Assembly: GCA_947462425.1 (NCBI GenBank)
Contig: CANHPI010000003.1
Location: 1-25,369 of the forward strand
Origin: Bacteroidota bacterium
GTDB taxonomy: Bacteria; Bacteroidota; Bacteroidia; B-17B0; B-17BO
DNA length: 25,369 nt
Direction: 5' to 3'
This document shows positions 18,351-25,369 of this stretch, piece by piece (positions within the stretch are counted from its first letter, which is position 1; every line of letters starts with the position of its first letter). Below the pieces are notes generated by a model. It was not told the DNA's origin. It did no database searches and saw only the letters and a program-made list of their open reading frames with translations. A program made the position numbers and the translations under genes.

Positions 18351-18815
18351 AGGATAATCAAATAAAAATAATTCACCAGATTTAGCTTTTTGCCATTCAT
18401 TAGTTTCAAAACTTATTCCAGCAATAGCACATGTAGGCATTTCCATGGGAAGTGATTGTGTTAATACATTTACTAAATCACTTATGGTTGGGTTGTGAGC
18501 AAATAGCATTACGGATTCATATCTATTATCAATTAAATTAATAACAGATAAATAATCATTTACAGATGACTCGTAAAGTTGTTGTTTAATAATAAGATTA
18601 TTGGCGTTGTAATTTAAGTTTCTTGCAAAAGTTAAAGCGGTACTTAAAGCCCTAATAGCAGGACTAGAAATTATAAGATCAGGTTTATCTGTAAATTTTT
18701 GACTCATGAAGTTTGCATTTGCATAACCTCTTTCATTTAAATGACGTTCAATATCTTTTAACTCAGGATTTAGCCAATCAGATTTTGCATGACGAATAAG
18801 AAATAGTTTTTTCAT
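18342..18815 (-). CDS. SixA-like histidine phosphatase
   Basis: A 157-residue cytoplasmic protein of the histidine phosphatase (phosphoglycerate mutase-like) superfamily. The catalytic RH motif is at the N-terminus (LFLIRHAKSDW, H9 as phospho-acceptor); SSPAIRALSTALTFA supplies the second conserved arginine, and H107 in FAHNPTIS is the second catalytic histidine. The short length and 'RHAKS.W' opening are those of SixA, which in E. coli removes phosphate from histidine phosphotransfer proteins. The substrate in Bacteroidota is not established, so I leave the symbol empty. The ATG at 18815 directly precedes the first beta strand, so the start is secure. The upstream 194-bp gap contains two palindromes. 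Confidence 0.88.
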   Translation of the reverse strand: MKKLFLIRHAKSDWLNPELKDIERHLNERGYANANFMSQKFTDKPDLIISSPAIRALSTALTFARNLNYNANNLIIKQQLYESSVNDYLSVINLIDNRYESVMLFAHNPTISDLVNVLTQSLPMEMPTCAIAGISFETNEWQKAKSGELFLFDYPKK

Positions 18816-18861
18816 AGGCGGATTTAAGTTATTAATCCAACTTTTTAACCATTGTTTTTAA

Positions 18862-18902
18862 TTACATGTAAATGTACATAATTTGGTATTTTGTAACCAA
18901 AT
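18862..18902. promoter_or_regulatory. Pair of inverted repeats upstream of the sixA-like gene
   Basis: TTACATGTAA (18862-18871) is a perfect 10-bp palindrome. Ten bases further, ATTTGGT (18881-18887) and ACCAAAT (18896-18902) form a perfect 7-bp inverted repeat with an 8-base spacer. On the minus strand, TTG within the second repeat is 21 bases upstream of TACATTTA, a one-mismatch -7 element, so the repeats would overlap a possible promoter of the gene starting at 18815. Operator function is inference. Confidence 0.3.
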
Positions 18903-19009
18903 CAATTTCAAGTAAAATTTTTATCGCTTTTTTGAACGCATGAACTTTTTTGATTATAACTTTTTTAAACTTGTATCTATTTATATTTCAAAATTTTATT
19001 AAAATCTGA

Positions 19010-19486
19010 TCAAATAATAGCATCTAAATCATTTAAATAATCTTGTTGTAAATCTTCGTGCAAAGAGGCAATTAATGTTCCTATTTTTTTGAGTTGTTGC
19101 TCATACATATTTAATAATAATTGGCTTTTTTGAATTGGTATTCCCGACTTTCTTAATTTTGAACAAAAGTAGATGTGTAATTCTGCTGAACTTGCTTTAT
19201 CATTAATATATTTACAATACTTTGTAATAAGTCGCAATAATTTACGTAAACTTTTTTTTACATAATATAAATTTACTTGTTGCTTTATTTCTTCAAAATG
19301 TTGGTCTATTTCATTTTTAATTTCTAATATAAAATTAGCTTTATCGTGAGCTTGAAATAATAAATAATCTAAAAATTCTTTATTATCCTTTTTGTATTTG
19401 GCTATACTTAAACATAATTCTACCAATTTTTTTTGAGGCAGTTCATGTAATTCTTTTTTTAATTCGCTTATACTCGAAACCTTCAC
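19010..19486 (-). CDS. Small helical hypothetical protein, possibly DUF6155-like
   Basis: 158 residues, almost wholly predicted helical, with no signal peptide and no membrane segment. It opens with SISELKKELHELPQKKLVELCLSIAKYKKDNKEFLDYLL, which resembles the beginning of the DUF6155 family of uncharacterised Bacteroidota proteins; I assign that only tentatively. It is rich in lysine and leucine, contains three cysteines and no recognisable catalytic motif. It lies 7 bases downstream of the T9SS cargo gene on the same strand and is probably co-transcribed with it, although one product should be cytoplasmic and the other secreted. The downstream gap of 194 bp to sixA holds no gene that I can see. 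Confidence 0.6.
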   Translation of the reverse strand: MKVSSISELKKELHELPQKKLVELCLSIAKYKKDNKEFLDYLLFQAHDKANFILEIKNEIDQHFEEIKQQVNLYYVKKSLRKLLRLITKYCKYINDKASSAELHIYFCSKLRKSGIPIQKSQLLLNMYEQQLKKIGTLIASLHEDLQQDYLNDLDAII

Positions 19487-19493
19487 TTAGTAT

Positions 19494-20411
19494 TTATGGA
19501 TTAATTAATTTATATGTTTTGAAAGCATGTTTTATATTTTCAATTTTAAGTAGTAAAATACCACTATTAAATGATTGTAAATTAATATGTATTTTATTAT
19601 CCAATATATTCTTTTTGTCAAATAAAATTTTACCTTCTATATTATAAATTTTAATATTTAAAATAGCATCTTTTAGCGATGTAATATATACGTTTTTGGT
19701 ATCATAATTTTGTTGGAGTTTATATTCTAAAAATTCAGTATTTTCTAAAATACCTAGAGGATAAATTGTTGCACAGTTAGAAATTGAATCTAAATTAGTG
19801 TATTCATTAATTCCATTATTAAAAAAGCAACTCAATTGTCCTACACCATTTATTTGAGGTAAAGCACCAGGTGTATTAATTAAGGATAAAGAACCTACAC
19901 CCTCAACCCATATAGTTGTTTTGGTGTTTGATGAAATAGTATCTAATGAATGTAAATAAAAATAGCGGTGATTTTTATTTACTAATGGCTTTAATTTTAT
20001 AGAATCAACAATAAAACTCCCGGCATATTTTGGATAAGGGCTTCCCGGATTTTGAACACTTATAGTATCATTAACATGCAACGAAAAATCATATAATAAA
20101 TATTCTTTAGCAGGATATGGATCAGCTAAGAGTCGCAAATAAATTTTTTGATTAATCGTATCTTCTCTGACAACAAAATTTTTATTGTAATGAAATAAAT
20201 CTAAAAATTTATAATGAAAAGAGTTTATTACAGTGTCACCAATTGTGTAATATTTATCTGTGGCACATCCAGAATTACAATTAGTTACATGCCATTCCGA
20301 ATTTGAATTTAACATTGGAATGTAGGCTTGAGCTTTTACACTTTTTACAAATAATGAAAAATATATGATTGTTAAAAATGATGTTATAGTATTTTTATAA
20401 TATGAATACAT
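19494..20411 (-). CDS. T9SS type A sorting-domain secreted protein, function unknown
   Basis: A 305-residue exported protein. The N-terminus has a signal peptide (hydrophobic core about 9-22, SFLTIIYFSLFVKSVKAQ, cleavage near AQA-YIP). The last 75 or so residues form a T9SS C-terminal domain: ENTEFLEYKLQQNYDTKNVYI, then LNIKIYNIEGKILFDKK, INLQSFNSGILLLKIE and a terminal KTYKLI. This domain routes cargo through the outer membrane by the type IX system, which exists only in the Bacteroidota/FCB group. The central region (PMLNSNSEWHVTNCNSGCATDKYYTIGD, IWVEGVGSLSLIN, LSCFFNNG) matches a motif set common among uncharacterised secreted Bacteroidota proteins. No enzyme motif is visible. It probably heads a two-gene unit with the helical protein downstream. 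Confidence 0.8.
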   Translation of the reverse strand: MYSYYKNTITSFLTIIYFSLFVKSVKAQAYIPMLNSNSEWHVTNCNSGCATDKYYTIGDTVINSFHYKFLDLFHYNKNFVVREDTINQKIYLRLLADPYPAKEYLLYDFSLHVNDTISVQNPGSPYPKYAGSFIVDSIKLKPLVNKNHRYFYLHSLDTISSNTKTTIWVEGVGSLSLINTPGALPQINGVGQLSCFFNNGINEYTNLDSISNCATIYPLGILENTEFLEYKLQQNYDTKNVYITSLKDAILNIKIYNIEGKILFDKKNILDNKIHINLQSFNSGILLLKIENIKHAFKTYKLINP

Positions 20412-20558
20412 TACTTTTTTAATTAATGAAAGTAAATTTACATTAATAATTTATAGATTCATACATATTACATCTATTATCTTAAATCAAACATCCTAAT
20501 AAAGTTGTTTGCAAAGTTTAAATAATTAGCTTCGAAAAATTAAGTAGTAGATGTATAA

Positions 20559-23216
20559 TTACTTTTTATTTGAAGCTAATTTTTTAACTGTCACTTTTTT
20601 AGGAGTAGATTTTTTACTTGCGGCTTTTTTTACTATTGATTTTTTTGCCGCTGCTTTTTTTGTAGGAGCTTTATCTGTTGCTAATTTCACAACTTTAGCT
20701 TTTTTTGGTGCAGCTTTTTTAGTTCCTTTTTTATCAAATGCTTTAGGAACTTGAGCAATAATCATAGCTTTTACTTCGTCTAATGTTAAAGTTGATAATT
20801 CATCAGGAGTAAATTTTCCTCCTCCGTTTTTAATTAATTTCAACATTAATTTACCAAACTTAATTTGTGGCCCCCAACGTGCATTTTCAACAGATATTTT
20901 TTCTTCAGGCCAGTTTTGTATATAACGGTTAGCTTCTTTGTCTAACTTCTTTTCAATTAATTCATTGATATTATCTTGTGACAAATTATCAAAATTATAA
21001 GCTCTTGGTACATTTATAAATAGTCCTTCGTATTTAATAAATGGTCCAAAACGACCTTTTCCTTTTGTAACACCTTTACCTTGGTAATGAGCAACTGGTG
21101 CATCTGCTAATTCCTTTTCTTTAATAATTTCAATGGCTTGTTCCATATCCATCGATAATGGATCTGTTGTTCTTGGTATTGAAATAAATATTTCACCAAA
21201 TTTTACATAAGGTCCAAAACGTCCAACACCAATAATTACTTCTTTATCTTCATATATTCCTAAATTCATAGGAAGTTTAAATAAATCTAATGCTTCTTCT
21301 AATGTAATGGTTTCAATACTTTGAGTTCTCCGTAAACTTGCAAAACGTGGTTTTTCTTCCGATCCTTCAATAGTTTCTCCAATTTGTGCTAATGGTCCAA
21401 AGCGTCCAACTCTTACCGAAATTGGTTTTCCACTTTCTGGGTCAACTCCTAAAATACGTTCTCCACTAGCACGTTCGCTATTTTCCATTGTGTTTTCAAC
21501 AGTTTTATGAAATGGGTGGTAAAATTCACCTAACATTTTTTGCCAGTTTAAATTACCTTCCGCAATTTCATCAAACTCTTCTTCAACTTTAGCTGTAAAG
21601 TTAAAGTCTAATATAGATGGGAAATATTTCAATAAAAAATCGTTTACTACCATTCCAATATCAGTAGGAAATAATTTAGATTTTTCAGCACCAGTATTTT
21701 CTGTTTTTATTTCTCTTGATAAATTTTGTTTTACTAATTTTAAGTTAATATAGTTTCTAGGAGTACCTTCTTTATCAGTCTTCTCCACATAATTACGTTT
21801 TTGTACAGTACTAATGGTTGGTGCGTAAGTTGATGGACGACCAATTCCTAATTCTTCTAATTTTTTTACTAAACTAGCTTCGGTATAACGAGCCGGGTGA
21901 TGAGTAAATCTTTGTGTCGCACTAATTTCTTGACTTTCTAAATTTTCTCCAACTTTCATTGGTGGTAGCATAGACGAATTTTCTTCATCAGTTTCTTCAT
22001 CATCGGTTCCTTCCATATAAACTTTTAAGAAACCATCAAATTTCAATACTTCACCTTGAGCAACAAATAATTCAGATGCGCCACTTACTTTAACTTTTGC
22101 TGTTGTTTTTTCTAATTCAGCATCGCTCATTTGCGAAGCTATGGTGCGTTTCCAAATTAAATCATATAAACGTATTTCGTTACGTTCTCCATCAATTACA
22201 GTTCTATCAATATAAGTAGGACGAATGGCCTCATGAGCCTCTTGAGCACCTTTACTTTTGTTTTTATATTTTCGAGGATTGAAATATTTAGCCCCATAAT
22301 TTTCGTTAATAGCCTTGTTTGCTTGGTTCATTGCTGTATCCGATAAATTTACAGAGTCAGTTCTCATGTAGGTAATTTTTCCTGCTTCGTACAAACGTTG
22401 AGCAACTTGCATGGTTTGCGCTACCGAAAAACCTAATTTACGAGCCGCTTCTTGTTGTAAAGTTGATGTCGTAAAAGGTGCAGCCGGAGATCGTTTAGCG
22501 GGTTTGGTTTCTAAACTTTCAATGTTATATGAGGCTACTTTACATTTTTCCAAAAAGGCTTGGGCTTCAGCTTCAGTTGAATAACGCTTGTCTAATTCCG
22601 CTTTTAAAATTCCGGTTCCAACTTTAAATAAAGCTGATACTTTAAACGCATCGGTCGATACAAATTTTTGTATTTCTCTTTCTCTTTCTACAATTAAACG
22701 AACAGCAACTGATTGTACTCGTCCTGCAGATAAACTCGGACGAACTTTACGCCATAAAATAGGTGATAATTCAAAACCAACTAATCTATCTAATACACGG
22801 CGAGCTTGTTGAGCATTTACAAGATTAATGTCAATTTCACGTGGATTTTCAATAGCTGCAAGTATTGCAGGTTTTGTAATCTCATGAAAAACAATACGTT
22901 TTGTGTTATTTTTGTTCAAGGCTAAAGTTTCATATAAATGCCAACTGATTGCTTCTCCTTCTCGATCCTCATCGGAGGCTAACCAAATCATATCGGCTCC
23001 TTTTGATAATTTTTTTAATTCGGCAATTACCCTTTCTTTATCAGGCTGAACCTCGTAGGTGGGCGTAAAATTATTTTCAATATCAACACCAAATCCTTTT
23101 TTTACCAAATCTCTTATGTGTCCAAAGCTAGACTTCACTATAAAATCTTTTCCTAAAAATCCTTCGATTGTTTTTGCTTTTGCGGGGGACTCAACTATCA
23201 CTAAATTCTTTGCCAT
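20559..23216 (-). CDS. topA: DNA topoisomerase I (type IA) with lysine-rich C-terminal tail
   Basis: TopA relaxes negative supercoils by a 5'-phosphotyrosine strand-passage mechanism. The 885 residues begin with the Toprim domain (VIVESPAKAK with E9; D82-E-D84-R-E86 in LASDEDREGE), then the type IA core with catalytic Y283 in GKITYMRTDSVNLS and GIGRPSTYA near the end of the core. The C-terminal half carries four Toprim_C_Rpt-type repeats, marked by GRFGP or RWGP at G604, G665, G721 and R780. No CxxC zinc fingers are present. Residues 829-885 form a tail with 23 lysines in 57 positions and a single acidic residue, spaced as KKAA/KKSx/KKVT units. The ATG at 23216 is two codons before the conserved first strand. 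Divergent from miaB. Confidence 0.96.
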   Translation of the reverse strand: MAKNLVIVESPAKAKTIEGFLGKDFIVKSSFGHIRDLVKKGFGVDIENNFTPTYEVQPDKERVIAELKKLSKGADMIWLASDEDREGEAISWHLYETLALNKNNTKRIVFHEITKPAILAAIENPREIDINLVNAQQARRVLDRLVGFELSPILWRKVRPSLSAGRVQSVAVRLIVEREREIQKFVSTDAFKVSALFKVGTGILKAELDKRYSTEAEAQAFLEKCKVASYNIESLETKPAKRSPAAPFTTSTLQQEAARKLGFSVAQTMQVAQRLYEAGKITYMRTDSVNLSDTAMNQANKAINENYGAKYFNPRKYKNKSKGAQEAHEAIRPTYIDRTVIDGERNEIRLYDLIWKRTIASQMSDAELEKTTAKVKVSGASELFVAQGEVLKFDGFLKVYMEGTDDEETDEENSSMLPPMKVGENLESQEISATQRFTHHPARYTEASLVKKLEELGIGRPSTYAPTISTVQKRNYVEKTDKEGTPRNYINLKLVKQNLSREIKTENTGAEKSKLFPTDIGMVVNDFLLKYFPSILDFNFTAKVEEEFDEIAEGNLNWQKMLGEFYHPFHKTVENTMENSERASGERILGVDPESGKPISVRVGRFGPLAQIGETIEGSEEKPRFASLRRTQSIETITLEEALDLFKLPMNLGIYEDKEVIIGVGRFGPYVKFGEIFISIPRTTDPLSMDMEQAIEIIKEKELADAPVAHYQGKGVTKGKGRFGPFIKYEGLFINVPRAYNFDNLSQDNINELIEKKLDKEANRYIQNWPEEKISVENARWGPQIKFGKLMLKLIKNGGGKFTPDELSTLTLDEVKAMIIAQVPKAFDKKGTKKAAPKKAKVVKLATDKAPTKKAAAKKSIVKKAASKKSTPKKVTVKKLASNKK

Positions 23217-23265
23217 GTATGTAGTATATATGTATAAAATATTAAAGATTTAAAGTTCAAAAATC

Positions 23266-23273
23266 CAAAAATA
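23266..23273 (-). promoter_or_regulatory. Bacteroidota-type -7 promoter element for topA
   Basis: The minus strand reads TATTTTTG, matching TAnnTTTG, 49 bases before the topA ATG, a normal leader length. A consensus -33 TTTG is not present at the right spacing (a TTTAG stands near it). In such AT-rich sequence the -7 match could be chance. Confidence 0.4.
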
Positions 23274-23507
23274 AATAAGTGTCTATAACCTAAAATTTAG
23301 ATTTTTATTCCTCTAAAATTGTGCAAAGGAAAAAAAATAAATTTGAATAAACCTAATTTTTATTTTTCATCAGGTATAAATTAAAGTAATAGATGTTCTC
23401 GTTTTTATTCTAATATGTTGATAATCATTATATTAATATTTTTCATATGGATGTAAATTTTAATATGATAAAAAACACTAGGGTGTCAAAATGTCATAAC
23501 AAAGGCT

Positions 23508-23515
23508 TATCTTTG
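23508..23515 (+). promoter_or_regulatory. Bacteroidota-type -7 promoter element for miaB
   Basis: TATCTTTG is an exact TAnnTTTG match ending 17 bases before the ATG at 23533. Transcription would begin at about 23522, so the in-frame TTG at 23524 would lie almost at the transcript end, which favours the ATG as the start. It is identical in sequence to the element ahead of purH. A short direct repeat TGTCA lies upstream (23484-23496). Confidence 0.55.
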
Positions 23516-23532
23516 CATTTTTATTGATAGAT

Positions 23533-24957
23533 ATGGAGAATAAAATTATAGACGAATCAAAACAAGGAGAAGCTTTAATAATTGAAACTAAAAATAAGGG
23601 TGGTAAAAAACTGTTTTTAGAAAGTTACGGTTGTCAAATGAATTTTGCAGATAGCGAAATAGTTGCTTCTATTTTAATAGATAAAGGTTACACAACAACT
23701 ACTGATTATAAAGAAGCGGATTTAATTTTTGTAAATACCTGTGCGATTCGCGAAAATGCTGAATCTCGAGTTCGTCAGCGTTTATATGATTATAAAAAGA
23801 TAAAAAAAACTAATAAAAATCTATTAATAGGCGTTTTGGGATGTATGGCCGAACGTTTAAAACATCAGTTTTTAGAGCAAGAAAAATTAGTTGATATGGT
23901 TGTTGGCCCTGATGCTTACCGCGACTTACCTAATTTAATTGCTGTTGCCGAAGGTGGACAACAGGCCATTAATGTTATTTTAAGTAAAGAAGAAACATAT
24001 GCAGATATAGCACCCGTTCGATTAGACCATAATGGTGTAAGTGCCTTTGTAAGTATTATGCGTGGTTGTGATAATATGTGCAGCTTTTGTGTAGTACCGT
24101 TTACAAGAGGGCGTGAAAGAAGCAGAGAACCTGAAACTATTGTCAGAGAATGTAAAGAAGCTTTTGAAAAAGGTTATAGAGAAGTAACACTTTTAGGACA
24201 AAATGTAAATTCGTATTTGTGGAGTGGAGGAGGACTAAAAAAAGAAACTTTAACCGACGAACAAAAAGCAAGCTCAACAACCTTTGCTGAGTTATTAGAA
24301 ATGGTTGCACTGATAAATCCAGATTTACGTGTACGTTATTCAACCTCTCATCCAAAAGATATGGGAGATGATGTATTGCATATGATGGCGAAATATGAAA
24401 ATATTTGTAAATATGTTCATTTACCTGTGCAAAGCGGAAATAGCGATGTATTAGAAAAAATGAATCGTGGATACACACGCGAATGGTATTTGGATAGAAT
24501 TGCAGCTATCCGCAGGATTATGCCTGATGCAGGAATTAGTGCCGATATTATTACCGGTTTTTGTGGAGAAACAGAAGAACAGCATCAGGATACCTTATCG
24601 TTAATGGAAAATGTTCAGTATGAGTTTGCTTACATGTTTTCTTATAGCGAACGTCCTAAAACGTTAGCCGAGCGTAAATTTAAGGATGATGTTCCTGCAG
24701 AAGTTAAAAGTCGTCGTTTGACTGAAATTGTTGATATGCAGCGCAAGCATAGTGAAATACGCACCAAACAAGGAGTTGGAAAAGTATACCGAGTTTTAGT
24801 TGAAAACGTTTCTAAAAAATCGGCTGATATGATGAGTGGACGAAATACACAAAACACGGTAGTTGTTTTTCCGAAAGGAAATTTAAAAAAGGGCGATTAT
24901 GTGAATGTTTTAATTACGAGTTGTACGAGTGGAACGTTGATAGGAGAATGTGTTTGA
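23533..24957 (+). CDS. miaB: tRNA-2-methylthio-N6-dimethylallyladenosine synthase MiaB
   Basis: MiaB is a radical-SAM methylthiotransferase that adds a methylthio group to i6A37 of tRNAs reading UNN codons. Numbered from the ATG at 23533 (474 residues): the N-terminal UPF0004 domain binds one [4Fe-4S] cluster through C34 ([11 protein letters not shown]), C70 ([10 protein letters not shown]) and C104 (LGCMAERL); the radical-SAM domain carries C179-x3-C183-x2-C186 ([22 protein letters not shown]); and [18 protein letters not shown] and [21 protein letters not shown] follow as in MiaB rather than MtaB or RimO. The C-terminal TRAM domain (about 405-470) contacts tRNA. The frame extends to a TTG at 23524, rejected because of the promoter position. 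No terminator is seen; a purine-rich repeat follows the stop. Confidence 0.95.
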   Translation: MENKIIDESKQGEALIIETKNKGGKKLFLESYGCQMNFADSEIVASILIDKGYTTTTDYKEADLIFVNTCAIRENAESRVRQRLYDYKKIKKTNKNLLIGVLGCMAERLKHQFLEQEKLVDMVVGPDAYRDLPNLIAVAEGGQQAINVILSKEETYADIAPVRLDHNGVSAFVSIMRGCDNMCSFCVVPFTRGRERSREPETIVRECKEAFEKGYREVTLLGQNVNSYLWSGGGLKKETLTDEQKASSTTFAELLEMVALINPDLRVRYSTSHPKDMGDDVLHMMAKYENICKYVHLPVQSGNSDVLEKMNRGYTREWYLDRIAAIRRIMPDAGISADIITGFCGETEEQHQDTLSLMENVQYEFAYMFSYSERPKTLAERKFKDDVPAEVKSRRLTEIVDMQRKHSEIRTKQGVGKVYRVLVENVSKKSADMMSGRNTQNTVVVFPKGNLKKGDYVNVLITSCTSGTLIGECV

Positions 24958-25020
24958 GGGGACAGAAGGGATTAAAAGGGACAATAGGGATTGAATAGAC
25001 TGTTTGACTAAAGAGACAAA
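24958..25020 (+). repeat. Purine-rich degenerate 9-10 bp repeat upstream of the four-helix-bundle gene
   Basis: Directly after the miaB stop, GGGA recurs at 24959, 24968, 24978 and 24987, each followed by AT-rich bases. It decays into AGAC (24997-25000), GACT (about 25006) and GAGAC (25013-25017), keeping roughly 9-10 base spacing up to the start of the next gene. Units read like GGGACAGAA, GGGATTAAAA, GGGACAATA and GGGATTGAAT. G-rich purine runs stand out against the AT-rich background. Similar GGGACnAAA-type microrepeats occur next to S23-family genes in Bacteroidota as far as I recall, but that needs a database check. Confidence 0.5.
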
Positions 25021-25030
25021 AACTTTAACA

Positions 25031-25369
25031 ATGATTAAGCATAATTTTAAAAAGTTGACTGTTTGGATTGATGCAATGGATTTGTGTAATTTAATTTATA
25101 CTTACACAGAGACTCTGCCCAATAAAGAAAAATATAATTTAATTAATCAACTTGAAAAATGTGCTGTGTCTATCCCTTCAAATATATCTGAAGGCTCAGG
25201 AAAAAGAACAAATATTCATTTTGCTGAATTTTTAACTACTGCGTTAACTTCTTCGTACGAAATGGAAACGCAATTGTTGATTTGCGAAAGACGAAAGTAT
25301 GGTAATGAAACTGAATTGAAAAGTATTTTAAATAAAGTAGAAGTATTACAAAAACAAATCTCGAATTTC
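25031..25369 (+). CDS. Four-helix-bundle protein of the S23/IVS family (3' truncated)
   Basis: The ATG at 25031 opens a frame of 113 codons that runs off the right edge without a stop. The sequence fits the four-helix-bundle family first described from intervening sequences in 23S rRNA genes: KLTVWIDAMDLCNLIYTYTETLPNKEKYNLINQLEKCAVSIPSNISEGSGK, then FAEFLTTALTSSYEMETQLLICERRKYG. The conserved features 'L.VW..A..L...IY..T..LP..E.Y.L..QL...A.SIPSNI.EG..R' and 'F..FL..A..S..E.ETQL' are plain. Typical length is 115-125 residues, so only a few residues are missing. Members form pentameric bundles related to the DGR accessory protein Avd, but stand-alone members like this one have no known function. 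It follows miaB by 73 bp and a purine-rich repeat. Confidence 0.9.
   Translation, partial: MIKHNFKKLTVWIDAMDLCNLIYTYTETLPNKEKYNLINQLEKCAVSIPSNISEGSGKRTNIHFAEFLTTALTSSYEMETQLLICERRKYGNETELKSILNKVEVLQKQISNF

Larger units (their letters stand above)
23217..23532. other. Intergenic region between divergent topA and miaB
   Basis: 316 bp of very AT-rich sequence without a supportable open reading frame, tRNA or structured RNA. It contains a -7 promoter element for each flanking gene at its two ends (23266-23273 on the minus strand, 23508-23515 on the plus strand). The central 200 bp show nothing I can interpret beyond runs of A and T. Confidence 0.7.

Noticed and set aside
20551..20754. Open frame on the plus strand opposite the topA 3' end, rich in Phe, Ala and Leu
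   Set aside because: It is the complement of the lysine-tail codons (AAA read as TTT); composition and position explain it fully.
25031..25369. Possible diversity-generating retroelement suggested by the Avd-like fold
   Set aside because: No reverse transcriptase, template or variable repeat is visible in the window; the protein is a common stand-alone S23-family member.

Overview
The window looks like ordinary chromosome from an AT-rich member of the Bacteroidota (roughly 30% G+C by eye). Four things point there: a protein with an apparent type IX secretion (T9SS) C-terminal sorting domain; several Bacteroidota-type -7 promoter elements (TAnnTTTG) just ahead of start codons; few Shine-Dalgarno sequences; and the block purH-mreB-mreC-mreD-mrdA-rodA, a familiar arrangement in this phylum. 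The exact genus cannot be told from the sequence.

Layout. 1-265: C-terminal end of a Crp/Fnr-type regulator, cut by the window edge. 394-4643 (+): sbcD and sbcC, two bases apart, followed by a convincing intrinsic terminator. 4736-6031 (-): a CNNM/CBS/CorC membrane protein with its own promoter. 6214-11860 (-): the complete rod-shape and elongation machinery in transcription order mreB, mreC, mreD, mrdA (PBP2), rodA, with mreC to rodA translationally overlapping; purH (12004-13533, -) lies directly upstream. 13692-16649 (+): three overlapping genes encoding a PAP2 phosphatase, a secreted beta-propeller-like protein and a large polytopic membrane protein of unknown function. 16681-18321 (+): an APC-family amino acid permease with its own -7 element. 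18342-20411 (-): a SixA-like histidine phosphatase, a small helical hypothetical protein and a T9SS cargo protein. 20559-23216 (-): topA with a lysine-rich tail. 23533-24957 (+): miaB, divergent from topA. 25031 to the end (+): the 5' part of a four-helix-bundle (S23/IVS family) protein, preceded by a short purine-rich degenerate repeat.

How the genes work together. MreB filaments with MreC and MreD position the PBP2 transpeptidase and RodA glycosyltransferase for lateral wall growth. The PAP2 phosphatase gene is divergent from purH. It could act on a lipid pyrophosphate or phosphatidate, and its coupling to a polytopic membrane protein suggests envelope lipid or glycan chemistry, but that is inference. 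SbcCD, TopA and MiaB are housekeeping functions (DNA end processing, supercoil relaxation, tRNA modification).

I see no tRNA or rRNA gene, CRISPR array, insertion sequence, prophage or obvious horizontally acquired island. The least explained parts are the three-gene cluster at 13692-16649, the lysine tail of TopA, the palindromes upstream of sixA and the purine repeat before the terminal gene. None of them amounts to a clear new system.
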